DNA of 64,000 nt from Oceanobacillus iheyensis HTE831. GTDB lineage: Bacteria > Bacillota > Bacilli > Bacillales > Amphibacillaceae. Below, in pieces: positions 45,563 through 54,499 of this stretch. A program made the position numbers and the translations under genes. The stretch is from the NCBI RefSeq assembly GCF_000011245.1, contig NC_004193.1, positions 970,501 through 1,034,500 on the forward strand. The letters are read 5' to 3'. Each line of letters begins with the position of its first letter. The stretch's first letter is position 1. The notes below the pieces were generated by a model, which was not told the origin of the DNA, searched no databases, and saw only the letters and a program-made list of their open reading frames with translations.

Positions 45563-45663
45563 TATATTGGAACTTATATCACAGATCAACAGATGTAGAG
45601 TCTTTACTATACTGTCTTTAAGATATTACAAAAGCTGACATTTAAATAAAGAAGTCGTAGTTA

Positions 45664-45702
45664 ATAGTTCTAAGGGGAAATCCCCCTAGAACTATTTTTT
45701 TA
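45664..45702 (+). terminator. Strong intrinsic terminator
   Basis: 15-bp stem ATAGTTCTAAGGGGA/TCCCCCTAGAACTAT with one mismatch, then seven Ts. The remaining gap to 45886 shows nothing else. Confidence 0.92.
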
Positions 45703-45885
45703 CTCCATATATAAATTGTAATAGAAGAAATATATTCTTAAAGTTAGATGAAAGTAATTGCTGTATCAATATTTATTTATGTTAAATTATGTAATATTGT
45801 AACTAGAGTACTTAAGAACTAGACTAGAAGAAGTTGATTGAGGGTAAACATAGTCTAAAACCATAAGATATTGGAGGTTTGTACT

Positions 45886-46401
45886 ATGGGTATTCTATCT
45901 AAAAATGTTAGTGAAACATCATTATATTCGACAAAATCCAAGTATGCAGGACGTAACTTTTTGTCTGGATTATTATTTGGTATTGGTTTAGTAGCTTTTA
46001 TTGATGAAGTGGTTTTTCATCAGTTATTGCAATGGCATCATTTTTATGACCGATCAACGACTGAAATCGGATTGATCTCAGATGGTCTATTTCATGCATT
46101 CAGCTGGTTTGCAACGATAGGTGGTTTATTTTTATTTGCAGATCTCCGACGTAGAAATGCATTTTGGTTAAAGCGCTGGATTGGAAGTGTTTTATTAGGT
46201 GCAGGTCTATTTCAATTATATGATGGAACGGTACAACATAAAATAATGAATCTTCATCAAATACGTTATGTTGATAATGTTATTATCTATGATATTGTTT
46301 GGAATTCAATTGCAGGATTACTGATTGTTATAGGGGCGATACTCGTTTTTCAAACACGTAGGAAATCGAATCCTTTAAAAGGAATGAATCTTGATGAATA
46401 G
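45886..46401 (+). CDS. DUF2243 membrane protein
   Basis: 171 residues from ATG 45886 (TTGGAGG site). Four helices. Conserved His/Asp-rich stretches: DEVVFHQLLQWHHFYDRS, SDGLFHAFSWFATIGGLFLFADL, YDGTVQHKIMNLHQIRYVDN. The His residues near membrane faces suggest metal or heme handling. It overlaps the CtaG-like gene by 8 nt, a conserved pair in Bacillaceae and actinobacteria. Confidence 0.85.
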   Translation: MGILSKNVSETSLYSTKSKYAGRNFLSGLLFGIGLVAFIDEVVFHQLLQWHHFYDRSTTEIGLISDGLFHAFSWFATIGGLFLFADLRRRNAFWLKRWIGSVLLGAGLFQLYDGTVQHKIMNLHQIRYVDNVIIYDIVWNSIAGLLIVIGAILVFQTRRKSNPLKGMNLDE

Positions 46402-47191
46402 TCATGGATATCATGAAATTAGTATGCAGGTGACGGATTGGGTAGTTGCTGTAGTTGTTTTAATATTAATATGTACTTATATTGGTGCAGGATTAAATTC
46501 AAATAAGAAAGAACACTTGAGCACTTGGCCATTCTATAGGTACATATTATGGATAATTGGCTTTCTATTAGTTGGTATTTCATTAGTAGGACCAATAGCT
46601 GAATTAGCTCATCGTAATTTTACTGCTCATATGTTAAGTCATTTATTCCTAGGCATGCTAGCGCCGTTATTACTAGCACTTGCAGCACCAACTACATTAC
46701 TACTGCGTATGTTATCAGTTCAGCATGCGAGAATTTTATCCAAACTATTAAAAACTTCATTTTTTAGTTTCGTAAGACATCCGGTAATCGCGTCAGTACT
46801 AAATATAGGTGGATTATGGGTGCTTTACACCACGGACTTATATATGCTAATGCATGAAAATTTATTCGTCCATCTCATTGTTCATTTTCATATATTTGTG
46901 GCAGGTTATCTATTTACTATCTCAATGATATATATTGATCCAGCACCGCATCGGTTTAGCTATCTGTATCGAGCAATTGTATTAGTATTCGCTTTAGCTG
47001 GGCATGGTATATTATCAAAGTATATTTATGCGAATTCTCCAGTAGGAGTGCCAAAAGATCAAGCAGAAACTGGTGGCATTTTGATGTACTATGGTGGAGA
47101 TGCGATTGATATCGTAATCATCTTTATACTATGCTTACATTGGTATCGCTCAACGCGCCCAAAAGCGAGCTTAAATGCAAGTCCAAATTAA
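46394..47191 (+). CDS. ctaG: CtaG-type cytochrome c oxidase assembly protein
   Basis: 265 residues; ATG 46394 (TTG 46391 also in frame). Seven helices of the caa3-type CtaG family, with His-rich motifs LAHRNFTAHMLSHLFLGMLAPLLLALAAP, MHENLFVHLIVHFHIFVAGYLF and ALAGHGILSKYIY. B. subtilis CtaG is needed for CuA/CuB centre formation in caa3 oxidase. No cta oxidase genes are nearby, so it may serve copper handling together with DUF2243. Confidence 0.85.
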   Translation: MNSHGYHEISMQVTDWVVAVVVLILICTYIGAGLNSNKKEHLSTWPFYRYILWIIGFLLVGISLVGPIAELAHRNFTAHMLSHLFLGMLAPLLLALAAPTTLLLRMLSVQHARILSKLLKTSFFSFVRHPVIASVLNIGGLWVLYTTDLYMLMHENLFVHLIVHFHIFVAGYLFTISMIYIDPAPHRFSYLYRAIVLVFALAGHGILSKYIYANSPVGVPKDQAETGGILMYYGGDAIDIVIIFILCLHWYRSTRPKASLNASPN

Positions 47192-47214
47192 AAGTACACA
47201 AAGCACAGACGACT

Positions 47215-47251
47215 GGTGAGCCCCCGATGCATAAGCATCGGTAGACTCACC
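47215..47251. terminator. Bidirectional hairpin between convergent genes
   Basis: GGTGAG...CTCACC enclosing CCGATGC-ATAA-GCATCGG. It lies between ctaG and the convergent Lin0512-family gene. Confidence 0.75.
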
Positions 47252-47281
47252 TAAGCCTTACTCCATTATAATTTGTTCTCT

Positions 47282-47641
47282 TTAATATCCTACTTCTACC
47301 GCAGCGTTAACCATATACATTAAGTCATTTTCATCATCTTTATCTTCTAAAATAATGCCACTCGACGTAGCCATTCCTCCATCTGTTATATCTACTTCTA
47401 CAGTTCCATAAGGGATGGTTTCTTTGATTTTACTAATATCTAAATTATCTCGATCAAGGGGTACTGCAAGACGTACCGTTACGTTCATGTTTTCAAGACT
47501 ATTATCTGGTAGGCTGTTCTCAATCCCAGGCATTGAGTTTGACCAAATAGCATTTTGGACTGCTCTAGTCGCTGCTTTGGTTATATTTTGACCGTGTACA
47601 TCGATTCCCATCCCAGTTTGAATAAAGAGTATCTTGTTCAT
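47282..47641 (-). CDS. Lin0512 family protein
   Basis: 119 residues, ATG 47641 after AAAGGAGTT on the minus strand. It matches the Lin0512/TIGR02058 family: FIQTGMGIDVHGQNITKAATRAVQNAIWSNSMPG near the N-terminus, NVTVRLAVPLDRDNLD in the middle, VDITDGGMATSSGI near the end. The function is unknown; the fold resembles ring-forming small enzymes. It is divergent from phnF with a 180-bp shared upstream region, which hints at a link with phosphonate metabolism, but this is not established. Confidence 0.8.
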   Translation of the reverse strand: MNKILFIQTGMGIDVHGQNITKAATRAVQNAIWSNSMPGIENSLPDNSLENMNVTVRLAVPLDRDNLDISKIKETIPYGTVEVDITDGGMATSSGIILEDKDDENDLMYMVNAAVEVGY

Positions 47642-47823
47642 GATAAAACTCCTTTCATCGAAATATATAGTACAATTCCCAGCAGACTATGAACATAAAC
47701 CTAGTGGAGATAGATGAGTGGGGTGCTAGCTCTCATTATTATTCATGAAGTTATCTTTGTTTATATAGTAGAAATTCATGATATTATAAAAGAAATGATA
47801 TAGGTACCCGAGAGGAAGATTCT

Positions 47824-48540
47824 TTGGAAAATAAAGAAATGCTGATTGTAGATGATCTTATGAATCAAATAAAACAAAAAAAGATACAACCAGGAGAAAA
47901 ATTCCCCTCTGAAAATGCCTTAACAGAAATGTATAAAGTCCCAAGAATGACAGTAAGAAATGCATTTAATACTTTAGAAGAGCGGGGATTTATTCAAGCT
48001 TCCCAAGGAAAGGGTCGCTTTCTAAAAGGAAAATCAATTCAAATAAAGTTGCCTTTAACTGGAGATACGAGCTTCACAGAAAAAATGGAGCAGATGGGAT
48101 ATAATTTACAAACGAAAAATGTCTTGTTCAAAAAAGTTGACTATAATCCATCTATATTTAATCGATTGCATGCTAGTGAAAACGAAAATGTCTATCAGGT
48201 TGTAAGATTACGTTATATTAATGGAGAGATTATTGCCATTCACTATTCTTTCATAAAGGAATCTACGGTTCCAAAGATTGTAGAAGAAGGACCAGAAATT
48301 TTATCTATGTTTCGTTTTTATAGGCAACAAGGATTTAAGAAATTTACGAGTAACAAATCAATTTTAAGTGTTACTTTTCCAACTTTAGAAGAGCAACAAT
48401 TATTGGAATGTAAGAGTATGATTCCATTAATTGTAGTCGAAACCGACTGCACGAATAAAGAAACCAATCAAATCTTAGAATATACGAAAATACTTTATAG
48501 AAGTGATACATTTAAATATGATATATCTACTATTACATAA
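47824..48540 (+). CDS. phnF: PhnF-like GntR/HutC regulator
   Basis: 238 residues from TTG 47824 (GAGAGGAAG site). GntR winged helix (LIVDDLMNQIKQKKIQPGEKFPSENALTEMYKVPRMTVRNAFNTLEERG) and UTRA effector domain (TSFTEKMEQMGY...YQVVRLRYINGEIIAIHYSFI). PhnF proteins repress phn genes. It has its own terminator, so it is transcribed separately from phnG onward. Confidence 0.88.
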   Translation: MENKEMLIVDDLMNQIKQKKIQPGEKFPSENALTEMYKVPRMTVRNAFNTLEERGFIQASQGKGRFLKGKSIQIKLPLTGDTSFTEKMEQMGYNLQTKNVLFKKVDYNPSIFNRLHASENENVYQVVRLRYINGEIIAIHYSFIKESTVPKIVEEGPEILSMFRFYRQQGFKKFTSNKSILSVTFPTLEEQQLLECKSMIPLIVVETDCTNKETNQILEYTKILYRSDTFKYDISTIT

Positions 48541-48583
48541 GCAAGGATCAATCTAACGTCAGAGATTGATCCTTGCTTTTTTT
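48541..48583 (+). terminator. Terminator of phnF
   Basis: 14-bp perfect stem GCAAGGATCAATCT/AGATTGATCCTTGC, 8-nt loop, seven Ts. Confidence 0.95.
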
Positions 48584-48635
48584 GTTGAATGCATTGTTCT
48601 GATCTCCCATGACCTTCTTTAATAAATCCCCGACT

Positions 48636-48674
48636 TTATACATTCCTTTACATATACTTAACCAGTTCTTAACA
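48636..48674 (+). promoter_or_regulatory. PhoP-type box of the phn operon
   Basis: Hexamers TTATAC (48636), TTTACA (48647), TTAACC (48658) and TTAACA (48669) begin exactly 11 bp apart. This is the TT(A/T/C)ACA direct-repeat arrangement bound by phosphorylated PhoP in Bacillus. It lies ~55 bp before phnG. Confidence 0.7.
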
Positions 48675-48680
48675 CACAAC

Positions 48681-48696
48681 AACTTGGCGACAAGTT
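48681..48696. promoter_or_regulatory. Candidate PhnF operator
   Basis: Perfect inverted repeat AACTTG-GCGA-CAAGTT between the Pho-type hexamers and the phnG ribosome site, where a repressor would block transcription. Confidence 0.45.
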
Positions 48697-48726
48697 AGGA
48701 TTAATTTGTGAAGGAGGTTATGAAAA

Positions 48727-49152
48727 ATGAAACGAAAACGTAGAACTGAAATTCTTATTCAGGGAGATGCGAATTTAGTAGATAACCTTGCGGAAGAAAT
48801 TAAGCAGAACTATCAATGGCAGGAATTTTCACCACCATCCTATAGTCTTACGATGATGAAAATGCGTGAAACAGCGCAACAGTCCCTATTCCACATCGGA
48901 GAAGTACTTGTCACAGAGGCAAAGGTGGAAGTTAGTGGTCAAATAGGAGTTGGCATCGTAATTGGGATGAAAGATGACCTATCAATTAATTTAGCAATGA
49001 TCGATGCTGCATATAAAGCGGAATTGCCAGAAACAATTAATTGGAATCAGCTTCTTATTAAAGAGGAACAAAGAATTCATACGAAAAAGGTAAAGAAACA
49101 GCAGGAAATACTCAAGACAAAAGTACATTTTGACACAATGGATGTTGAATAA
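48727..49152 (+). CDS. phnG: C-P lyase subunit PhnG
   Basis: 141 residues, ATG 48727 after GAAGGAGG. PhnG signatures PPSYSLTMMKMRETAQQSLFHIGEVLVTEAKVEVSGQIGVGIVIG and the C-terminal LPETINWNQLLIKEEQ. Core subunit of the PhnGHIJ complex that transfers the phosphonate to ATP's ribose, displacing adenine. First gene of the catalytic operon. Confidence 0.95.
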   Translation: MKRKRRTEILIQGDANLVDNLAEEIKQNYQWQEFSPPSYSLTMMKMRETAQQSLFHIGEVLVTEAKVEVSGQIGVGIVIGMKDDLSINLAMIDAAYKAELPETINWNQLLIKEEQRIHTKKVKKQQEILKTKVHFDTMDVE

Positions 49153-49180
49153 ATTAATTCCTATTGTAGGAGGAAATTCT

Positions 49181-49768
49181 ATGGTTACTAATTTTGTTCA
49201 TGATACACAACACACATATCGGGTGCTTCTTGATAATATGTCGAAACCAGGAAAAATCTCATCGATAGAATCAAAGCCTGAACAAGAGCTGCATTGCTTC
49301 CCTGCAACATTTCTAGTTGCTTTAACATTATTTGATGCAGAGGTGACTTTTCATGTGGTAGAGCGTGAAACAAAGCTTGCAAATTTACTATCTCAATATA
49401 CCGTTGCAAAACAGGTAGCAATTGAAAAAGCAGATTATATCATCTCCACAAATAATGCAGACAGTAAGGAAGTACTAAATGCGTTAAAAAAAAGTTGTGT
49501 TGGTACTTTAGCCGATCCACATCAGTCTGCAACGTTAATTGTTGAACAACAAAACATCATTGAAAATGGAAATCTTAAATTATCCGGTCCAGGAATTAGC
49601 GAAACACATAGTGTCGGATTAGAAGTCTCTGAGGCATTTTGGTTAGAAAGAGACAGAAAAATAAAGGAATATCCACTCGGGATAGACTTAATATTTACGG
49701 ACCAAAATTCAAATATTGTTTGTATACCTAGAACAACAAAAGTACATAGAAAAGAGGTAGATAAATAA
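49181..49768 (+). CDS. phnH: C-P lyase subunit PhnH
   Basis: 195 residues from ATG 49181 (TAGGAGGAAATTCT site); an earlier in-frame ATG inside phnG lacks a site. Typical start FVHDTQHTYRVLLDNMSKPGKI, followed by LTLFDAEVTFHV, GTLADPHQSATLIVE, LKLSGPGIS and YPLGIDLIFTD. Dimeric core subunit of the PhnGHIJ complex. Its stop overlaps phnI (TAATG). Confidence 0.95.
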   Translation: MVTNFVHDTQHTYRVLLDNMSKPGKISSIESKPEQELHCFPATFLVALTLFDAEVTFHVVERETKLANLLSQYTVAKQVAIEKADYIISTNNADSKEVLNALKKSCVGTLADPHQSATLIVEQQNIIENGNLKLSGPGISETHSVGLEVSEAFWLERDRKIKEYPLGIDLIFTDQNSNIVCIPRTTKVHRKEVDK

Positions 49769-50871
49769 TGGGCTATGTCGCTGTTAAAGGAGGCACAGAA
49801 GCAATAGAAGCCTCTATCGACCGTTTGAAATATGAACGGCTGAAAGAAAGGTCAACTATCGAAGTGGAAACTATCTTGGCATCAATGCGACAACTTGTAG
49901 ATCAGGTAATGTCGGAAGCAAGTTTATATAATCCATATTTAGCTGCACTTGCTATCAAACAAGCTGAGGGAAGTATGGAGGAAGCTGTTTTCTTACTTCG
50001 AGCTCACCGTTCTACATTACCAAGACGCTATTACAGTAGAACAATAGAAACAGCATCTATGTTTGTAGAAAGAAGAATATCAGCTAGCTTTAAAGATATT
50101 CCAGGTGGACAACTATTAGGGGCTACGTATGATTATACCCATCGATTGCTAGACTTTAATTTAATCTATGAAACAAAAGCTGAAATTGAAAGATGGTTAG
50201 AACAATTTCAGGCGGAACAGTCAGAAGTTACGGATGAATTACTCTTCTTTCCGAAGGTAGTGGATTATTTAAGAGAGGAAGGGTTATTCGAAACTTATCC
50301 GTTAAATGATCAATTACCAGATGATGTAACAAAGAGGAGTCTCTCCTTTCCATCCTCACGTAGTGAACGATTGCAAGTATTGACTCGAGGACAGACGGGC
50401 GCAGTTACATCGTTGGGTTATGCTTCACTAAGAGGATACGGACAAGTTCATCCGACAGTCGGAGAAGTTCGAGTAGGTTCCGTTCCAATTCATGTATCTC
50501 CTCCTCATGAAGCTGGGGACGATAAAGATGAAGATTATTATATTGGTGAAATTACGATCACAGAAGTCGAATCCTTCGTACCTGTAATGAAGGAGAAAGA
50601 CAAAAAAACGAAAGAATTACAGTTTGAAATTGGTTATGGAGCATGCTTCGGTCAGAATGAAACAAAAGCAATAGCTATGAGTATACTTGATCAATGCTTG
50701 GAGAACAATCAGGCTCCGTATCCAACACATGATGAAGAATTTGTTTTACTTCACATTGATTCTGTAGAATCGACAGGTTTTATTTCTCATTTAAAACTTC
50801 CGCATTATGTTACGTTCCAATCAAAGTTAGATAGTATCCGCAATGTGAAGAAGGGAGGAAATAAAACATGA
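49768..50871 (+). CDS. phnI: C-P lyase subunit PhnI
   Basis: 367 residues, MGYVAVKGGTEAIEAS start. Blocks LVDQVMSEASLYNPYLAALAIKQAEGS, FKDIPGGQLLGATYDYTHRLLDF, RSERLQVLTRGQTGAVTSLGYASLRGYG, HPTVGEVRVG and FEIGYGACFGQNETKAIAMSILD. Nucleosidase-type core component that releases adenine from ATP during formation of the ribose triphosphate phosphonate. ATGA overlap with phnJ. Confidence 0.96.
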   Translation: MGYVAVKGGTEAIEASIDRLKYERLKERSTIEVETILASMRQLVDQVMSEASLYNPYLAALAIKQAEGSMEEAVFLLRAHRSTLPRRYYSRTIETASMFVERRISASFKDIPGGQLLGATYDYTHRLLDFNLIYETKAEIERWLEQFQAEQSEVTDELLFFPKVVDYLREEGLFETYPLNDQLPDDVTKRSLSFPSSRSERLQVLTRGQTGAVTSLGYASLRGYGQVHPTVGEVRVGSVPIHVSPPHEAGDDKDEDYYIGEITITEVESFVPVMKEKDKKTKELQFEIGYGACFGQNETKAIAMSILDQCLENNQAPYPTHDEEFVLLHIDSVESTGFISHLKLPHYVTFQSKLDSIRNVKKGGNKT

Positions 50872-51737
50872 TACATCAAAAGACACATTTTGCATTTTTG
50901 GATGAAAGTTCGAAGAAAGAAATACGAAGGGCAACGTTAAAAGCAGTTGCAATACCAGGATATCAAGTGCCTTTTTCATCTCGAGAAATGCCAATTGGAA
51001 GGGGATGGGGAACTGGAGGTCTGCAGCTAACCCTCTCACTTGTTGGCAAAAAAGATATTTTAAAGGTAATAGATCAAGGAGCAGATGAGTCTGTTAATGC
51101 TGTCAGTATAAAAAAACTTGTTCAATCAACTACCAATATTGAAGTGACGGAAAAAACACAAGATGCAACGCTTATACAGTCTAGACATCGGATACCAGAA
51201 ATCCCGCTAACACCGGACCAAATACTTGTATTACAAGTGCCGATGCCAGAGCCATTAAGAGCATATGAATCGAAGGAAGCAGTCACTAAAAACTTACATG
51301 CAGAACAAGAGTATAGCGGAATTTGGATGATGCTTTTTGAGCAAATCATTAAATATGGCAGACAAACAACAAATGCAGATCACCCTGTAATGGTAAATAA
51401 TCATTACATTATGGCTCCAAGTCCAATACCAAGATTTGATAATCCAAAGATGAATCAATCAGAGGCATTGATTTTGCTAGGGGCCGGGCGAGAAAAGAAA
51501 ATATATGCTGTTCCACCATTTACACCTATCGAATCACTTGCTTTTAATGATTATCCTTTTGCCAAGGAAGATTTCACAGGTAAACAATGTAAACTTTGTG
51601 GATCAAGCGATGTATTTCTAGATGAATTAGTTGATGAAAAAACACAAGAAACCTTCTATCAATGTAATGATTCAAGCTATTGTATGGAAAAACTCAACAA
51701 TATGAATACCAAAGAGGTGGAATCGATTGATGTATGA
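50868..51737 (+). CDS. phnJ: C-P lyase PhnJ (radical SAM)
   Basis: 289 residues, ATG 50868 with GAAGGGAGG upstream. The C-terminal cluster is CKLCGSSD...QCNDSSYC, i.e. C-x2-C-x21-C-x5-C. That is exactly the PhnJ pattern of three Fe-S ligands plus the catalytic thiyl Cys. Cleaves the C-P bond giving alkane and ribose cyclic phosphate 5-phosphate. It overlaps phnK by 8 nt. Confidence 0.97.
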   Translation: MIHQKTHFAFLDESSKKEIRRATLKAVAIPGYQVPFSSREMPIGRGWGTGGLQLTLSLVGKKDILKVIDQGADESVNAVSIKKLVQSTTNIEVTEKTQDATLIQSRHRIPEIPLTPDQILVLQVPMPEPLRAYESKEAVTKNLHAEQEYSGIWMMLFEQIIKYGRQTTNADHPVMVNNHYIMAPSPIPRFDNPKMNQSEALILLGAGREKKIYAVPPFTPIESLAFNDYPFAKEDFTGKQCKLCGSSDVFLDELVDEKTQETFYQCNDSSYCMEKLNNMNTKEVESIDV

Positions 51738-52569
51738 GAAACCAACACTCTCTATTCAGAATTTAAATAAACAATTTGGTACCGGCTGTGATCACTGTTT
51801 AAATCATGAAACAAGAGTATTGAATCAAAATTTTTGTCCAGAATGTGGAACGGTGTATGCATGCCAAGATATTTCATTTGATTTGTTTCCAGGGGAAATT
51901 CTTGGGGTTGTAGGAGAAAGTGGAAGCGGCAAGTCCAGTCTGATGAAATGCATGTACTTCGATTCAGATGTGACATCTGGTGAGATGTATGTTGATCATA
52001 AAGATTTTGAAGGTGAAAATCTAGTTCATTTATCAGCTCAACAAAAACGGTATATTCGAAATCATCATTATGGAATGGTTTATCAAAACCCAGCAACTGG
52101 ACTAAAAATGGATTTTTCATCTATAGGAAATATTGCAGAAAAGCAAATTGCAGCAGGAAATCGGAATGTAAATCAAATGGAATCTACTGGAAAACGTTTA
52201 TTAGAAACAGTACATATTCCCATATTTCGAATGAAAGAAGAACCGAAAAATTTTTCTGGGGGAATGCAGCAACGCGTTCAAATTGCAAAAGCATTATCCA
52301 ATAATCCACCAGTATTATTTTTAGATGAAGTAACAACTGGATTAGATCTTTCAGTACAAGCTGATGTACTAGATTTAATTAAAAATATTCAACTGGAATT
52401 CGGAATTAGTATGGTAGTTGTTTCACATGATTTAGCTGTTATTCGAATGTTAGCAGACCGAACAATTGTGATGTTAAATGGGAAAATTATCGAACAAGGG
52501 TTAACCGATCAAATTTTAGAAGACCCTTTCCATGCTTATACACAACAGCTCGTCTATTCATTATTATAG
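51730..52569 (+). CDS. phnK: C-P lyase ABC-type ATPase PhnK
   Basis: 279 residues, ATG 51730 (AAAGAGGTGG site). An N-terminal Cys-rich insertion CDHCLNHETRVLNQNFCPECGTVYACQD (C-x2-C...C-x2-C, possible metal knuckle) precedes Walker A GESGSGKSS. Signature FSGGMQQRVQIAKAL, Walker B VLFLDEVTTGLD, H-loop VSHD. Dimeric ATPase that docks on the PhnGHIJ core. The metal-like insertion is noteworthy; I do not recall it in E. coli PhnK. Confidence 0.92.
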   Translation: MYEKPTLSIQNLNKQFGTGCDHCLNHETRVLNQNFCPECGTVYACQDISFDLFPGEILGVVGESGSGKSSLMKCMYFDSDVTSGEMYVDHKDFEGENLVHLSAQQKRYIRNHHYGMVYQNPATGLKMDFSSIGNIAEKQIAAGNRNVNQMESTGKRLLETVHIPIFRMKEEPKNFSGGMQQRVQIAKALSNNPPVLFLDEVTTGLDLSVQADVLDLIKNIQLEFGISMVVVSHDLAVIRMLADRTIVMLNGKIIEQGLTDQILEDPFHAYTQQLVYSLL

Positions 52570-52579
52570 GAGGTTGTCT

Positions 52580-53764
52580 ATGTTGTACGTTATTCACAAT
52601 GGAAACATTATTATGGAAGACTCGATTTTAACTGACCATGCAGTTGTTATAGAAGGAGATAGAATTAAAGATGTGATTACAGAAGAAGAAGCGATTCAAC
52701 TCTCTAATGTAGAGTTTATTAATGCAAACGGAGGATTCATATCACCCGGATTTATTGACATTCATTCGGATTATATTGAATCAATTGTTTCTCCTAGACC
52801 TACGAGCATGATGGATATGGATATTAGTCTAAGAGAAGCAGAGAAAATATTAATTAGTCATGGTATAACTACCATGTTTCATTCTCTTTCCTTTTATAAA
52901 AAAGATTTATTTACACATAAGCCAATACGTAATCCAGAAAATGTGCAGCGGTTAGTAGAAGCGATTCATGAAACACATGATCGACCACATCTTATCAGGC
53001 ATCGCCTGCATGCTAGATTTGAATTAGATAATATCGAACAAATCGAGCAACTCGTAGAGAATATTGAAAACGATAAGGTGCACTTGCTATCTTTTATGGA
53101 TCACACTCCAGGCCAAGGTCAGTATCGCGATTTAGAAGTATTTAGTAAGACGTTAAAGGGATATAGAAATTTATCGGATGATGAAGTTAATGTCATTATA
53201 CTAGAGCGAAAAAGTCGAGAACAAATGACACTAGAAAAAATAGCGGAAGTTGCAAAAATAGCTGATAACAAAGGAATTGCTGTCGCTTCACATGATGATG
53301 ATAATGAGGAAAAAGTAAAGTTAGTTCAATCTTTTGGTACGACGATTAGTGAATTTCCGATTACCTTAAATGTGGCTAAAGAAGCAAAGAATCTAGGATT
53401 ACAAACCATTGTTGGGGCTCCAAATGTCCTTCTTGGTGGTTCTCATTCTGGAAATCTATCGGCTATCGAAGCAATACATGAAGACGCTGCAGATATATTA
53501 TGTAGTGATTATTTTCCAGCTGCACTACTATTAGCTGTATTTCAATTACATGAAGAACATCAAAAAGAGCTTCATGAGATGTTTAAAATGGTTACATTAA
53601 ATCCAGCCAAAGCTGTACGAATGGATGATGAACTTGGCTCCATAAAACCTGGGAAAAAAGCAGATATCTTAATCATTAATCAAATGGAAGATGGATATCC
53701 CATGTTAACAAAAACAATGGTAAACGGGTCGTTAATCACCACTACCAATTATAGATTTAACTAA
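52580..53764 (+). CDS. phnM: Ribose triphosphonate pyrophosphohydrolase PhnM
   Basis: 394 residues from ATG 52580 (ATAGGAGG); an in-frame ATG inside phnK lacks a site. Amidohydrolase fold: GGFISPGFIDIHSDYIESIVSPRPTSMMD, FMDHTPGQGQYRD, VASHDDDN, GAPNVLLGGSHSGNLSA, CSDYFPAALL and NPAKAVRMDDELGSIKPGKKADI. Removes pyrophosphate from ribose-phosphonate triphosphate before C-P cleavage. Confidence 0.95.
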   Translation: MLYVIHNGNIIMEDSILTDHAVVIEGDRIKDVITEEEAIQLSNVEFINANGGFISPGFIDIHSDYIESIVSPRPTSMMDMDISLREAEKILISHGITTMFHSLSFYKKDLFTHKPIRNPENVQRLVEAIHETHDRPHLIRHRLHARFELDNIEQIEQLVENIENDKVHLLSFMDHTPGQGQYRDLEVFSKTLKGYRNLSDDEVNVIILERKSREQMTLEKIAEVAKIADNKGIAVASHDDDNEEKVKLVQSFGTTISEFPITLNVAKEAKNLGLQTIVGAPNVLLGGSHSGNLSAIEAIHEDAADILCSDYFPAALLLAVFQLHEEHQKELHEMFKMVTLNPAKAVRMDDELGSIKPGKKADILIINQMEDGYPMLTKTMVNGSLITTTNYRFN

Positions 53765-53779
53765 AAGTGAGGGGATAGC

Positions 53780-54499
53780 ATGGCACTATTAGAAGTGAGC
53801 GATTTTGGAAAACAATTTATCAATCATCGTTTACAAGTTAAAAGACAAGCGGTTAAGAATATTCACTTTACATTAGAAGAAGGGCAATTTTTAGGGATTA
53901 TCGGTAAAAGTGGCAGTGGTAAATCGACCATCTTAAAAAGTATTTATCGCACCTATCTTCCAGATCAAGGAACTATATATTTTGATTCCAATCATCTAGG
54001 AAAAATTGATATTACCAAAATATCAGAAAGAGAAATGATTTACTTGCGAAAATTTGAAATTAGTTATGTTTCTCAATTTTTAGATGTACTGCCACGAATT
54101 ACTTGTCGCGAATTGGTTGAAAAATCCCTTCAAGAAATGGGGGTAGAACATGCTATTGCAAGGGTCGAAGCAGAATCTGCTCTTAATCATTTTGAGATAG
54201 ACGAAAAACTTTGGGATGTGTACCCAAATACATTTTCTGGTGGGGAGAAATTGAGATTGAATATTGCTATGGCAACTGTGAAACAGCCTCGTCTCTTGTT
54301 ATTGGATGAACCAACAGCGAGCCTTGATCAAAATTCCAAAATAAAGGTTCGTGAAGTAATTGAAAAGCTAAAGCATAGTGGGACCACGCTAATTGGGATA
54401 TTTCACGATATAGAGTTTATAGAAGGACTTTGCGATTCTATTTTTAATATGAATGACCACCAACCTGTCACAACGGTAGGGAATAAGTATGAAGGTTGA
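53780..54499 (+). CDS. phnL: C-P lyase ABC-type ATPase PhnL
   Basis: 239 residues, ATG 53780 (AGTGAGGGG). Walker A GKSGSGKST, signature FSGGEKLRLNIAMA, Walker B LLLLDEPTASLD, H-loop IFHD. Shorter than PhnK and lacks its Cys insertion. Believed to join PhnK on the core complex. It overlaps the PHP gene by 11 nt. Confidence 0.93.
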   Translation: MALLEVSDFGKQFINHRLQVKRQAVKNIHFTLEEGQFLGIIGKSGSGKSTILKSIYRTYLPDQGTIYFDSNHLGKIDITKISEREMIYLRKFEISYVSQFLDVLPRITCRELVEKSLQEMGVEHAIARVEAESALNHFEIDEKLWDVYPNTFSGGEKLRLNIAMATVKQPRLLLLDEPTASLDQNSKIKVREVIEKLKHSGTTLIGIFHDIEFIEGLCDSIFNMNDHQPVTTVGNKYEG

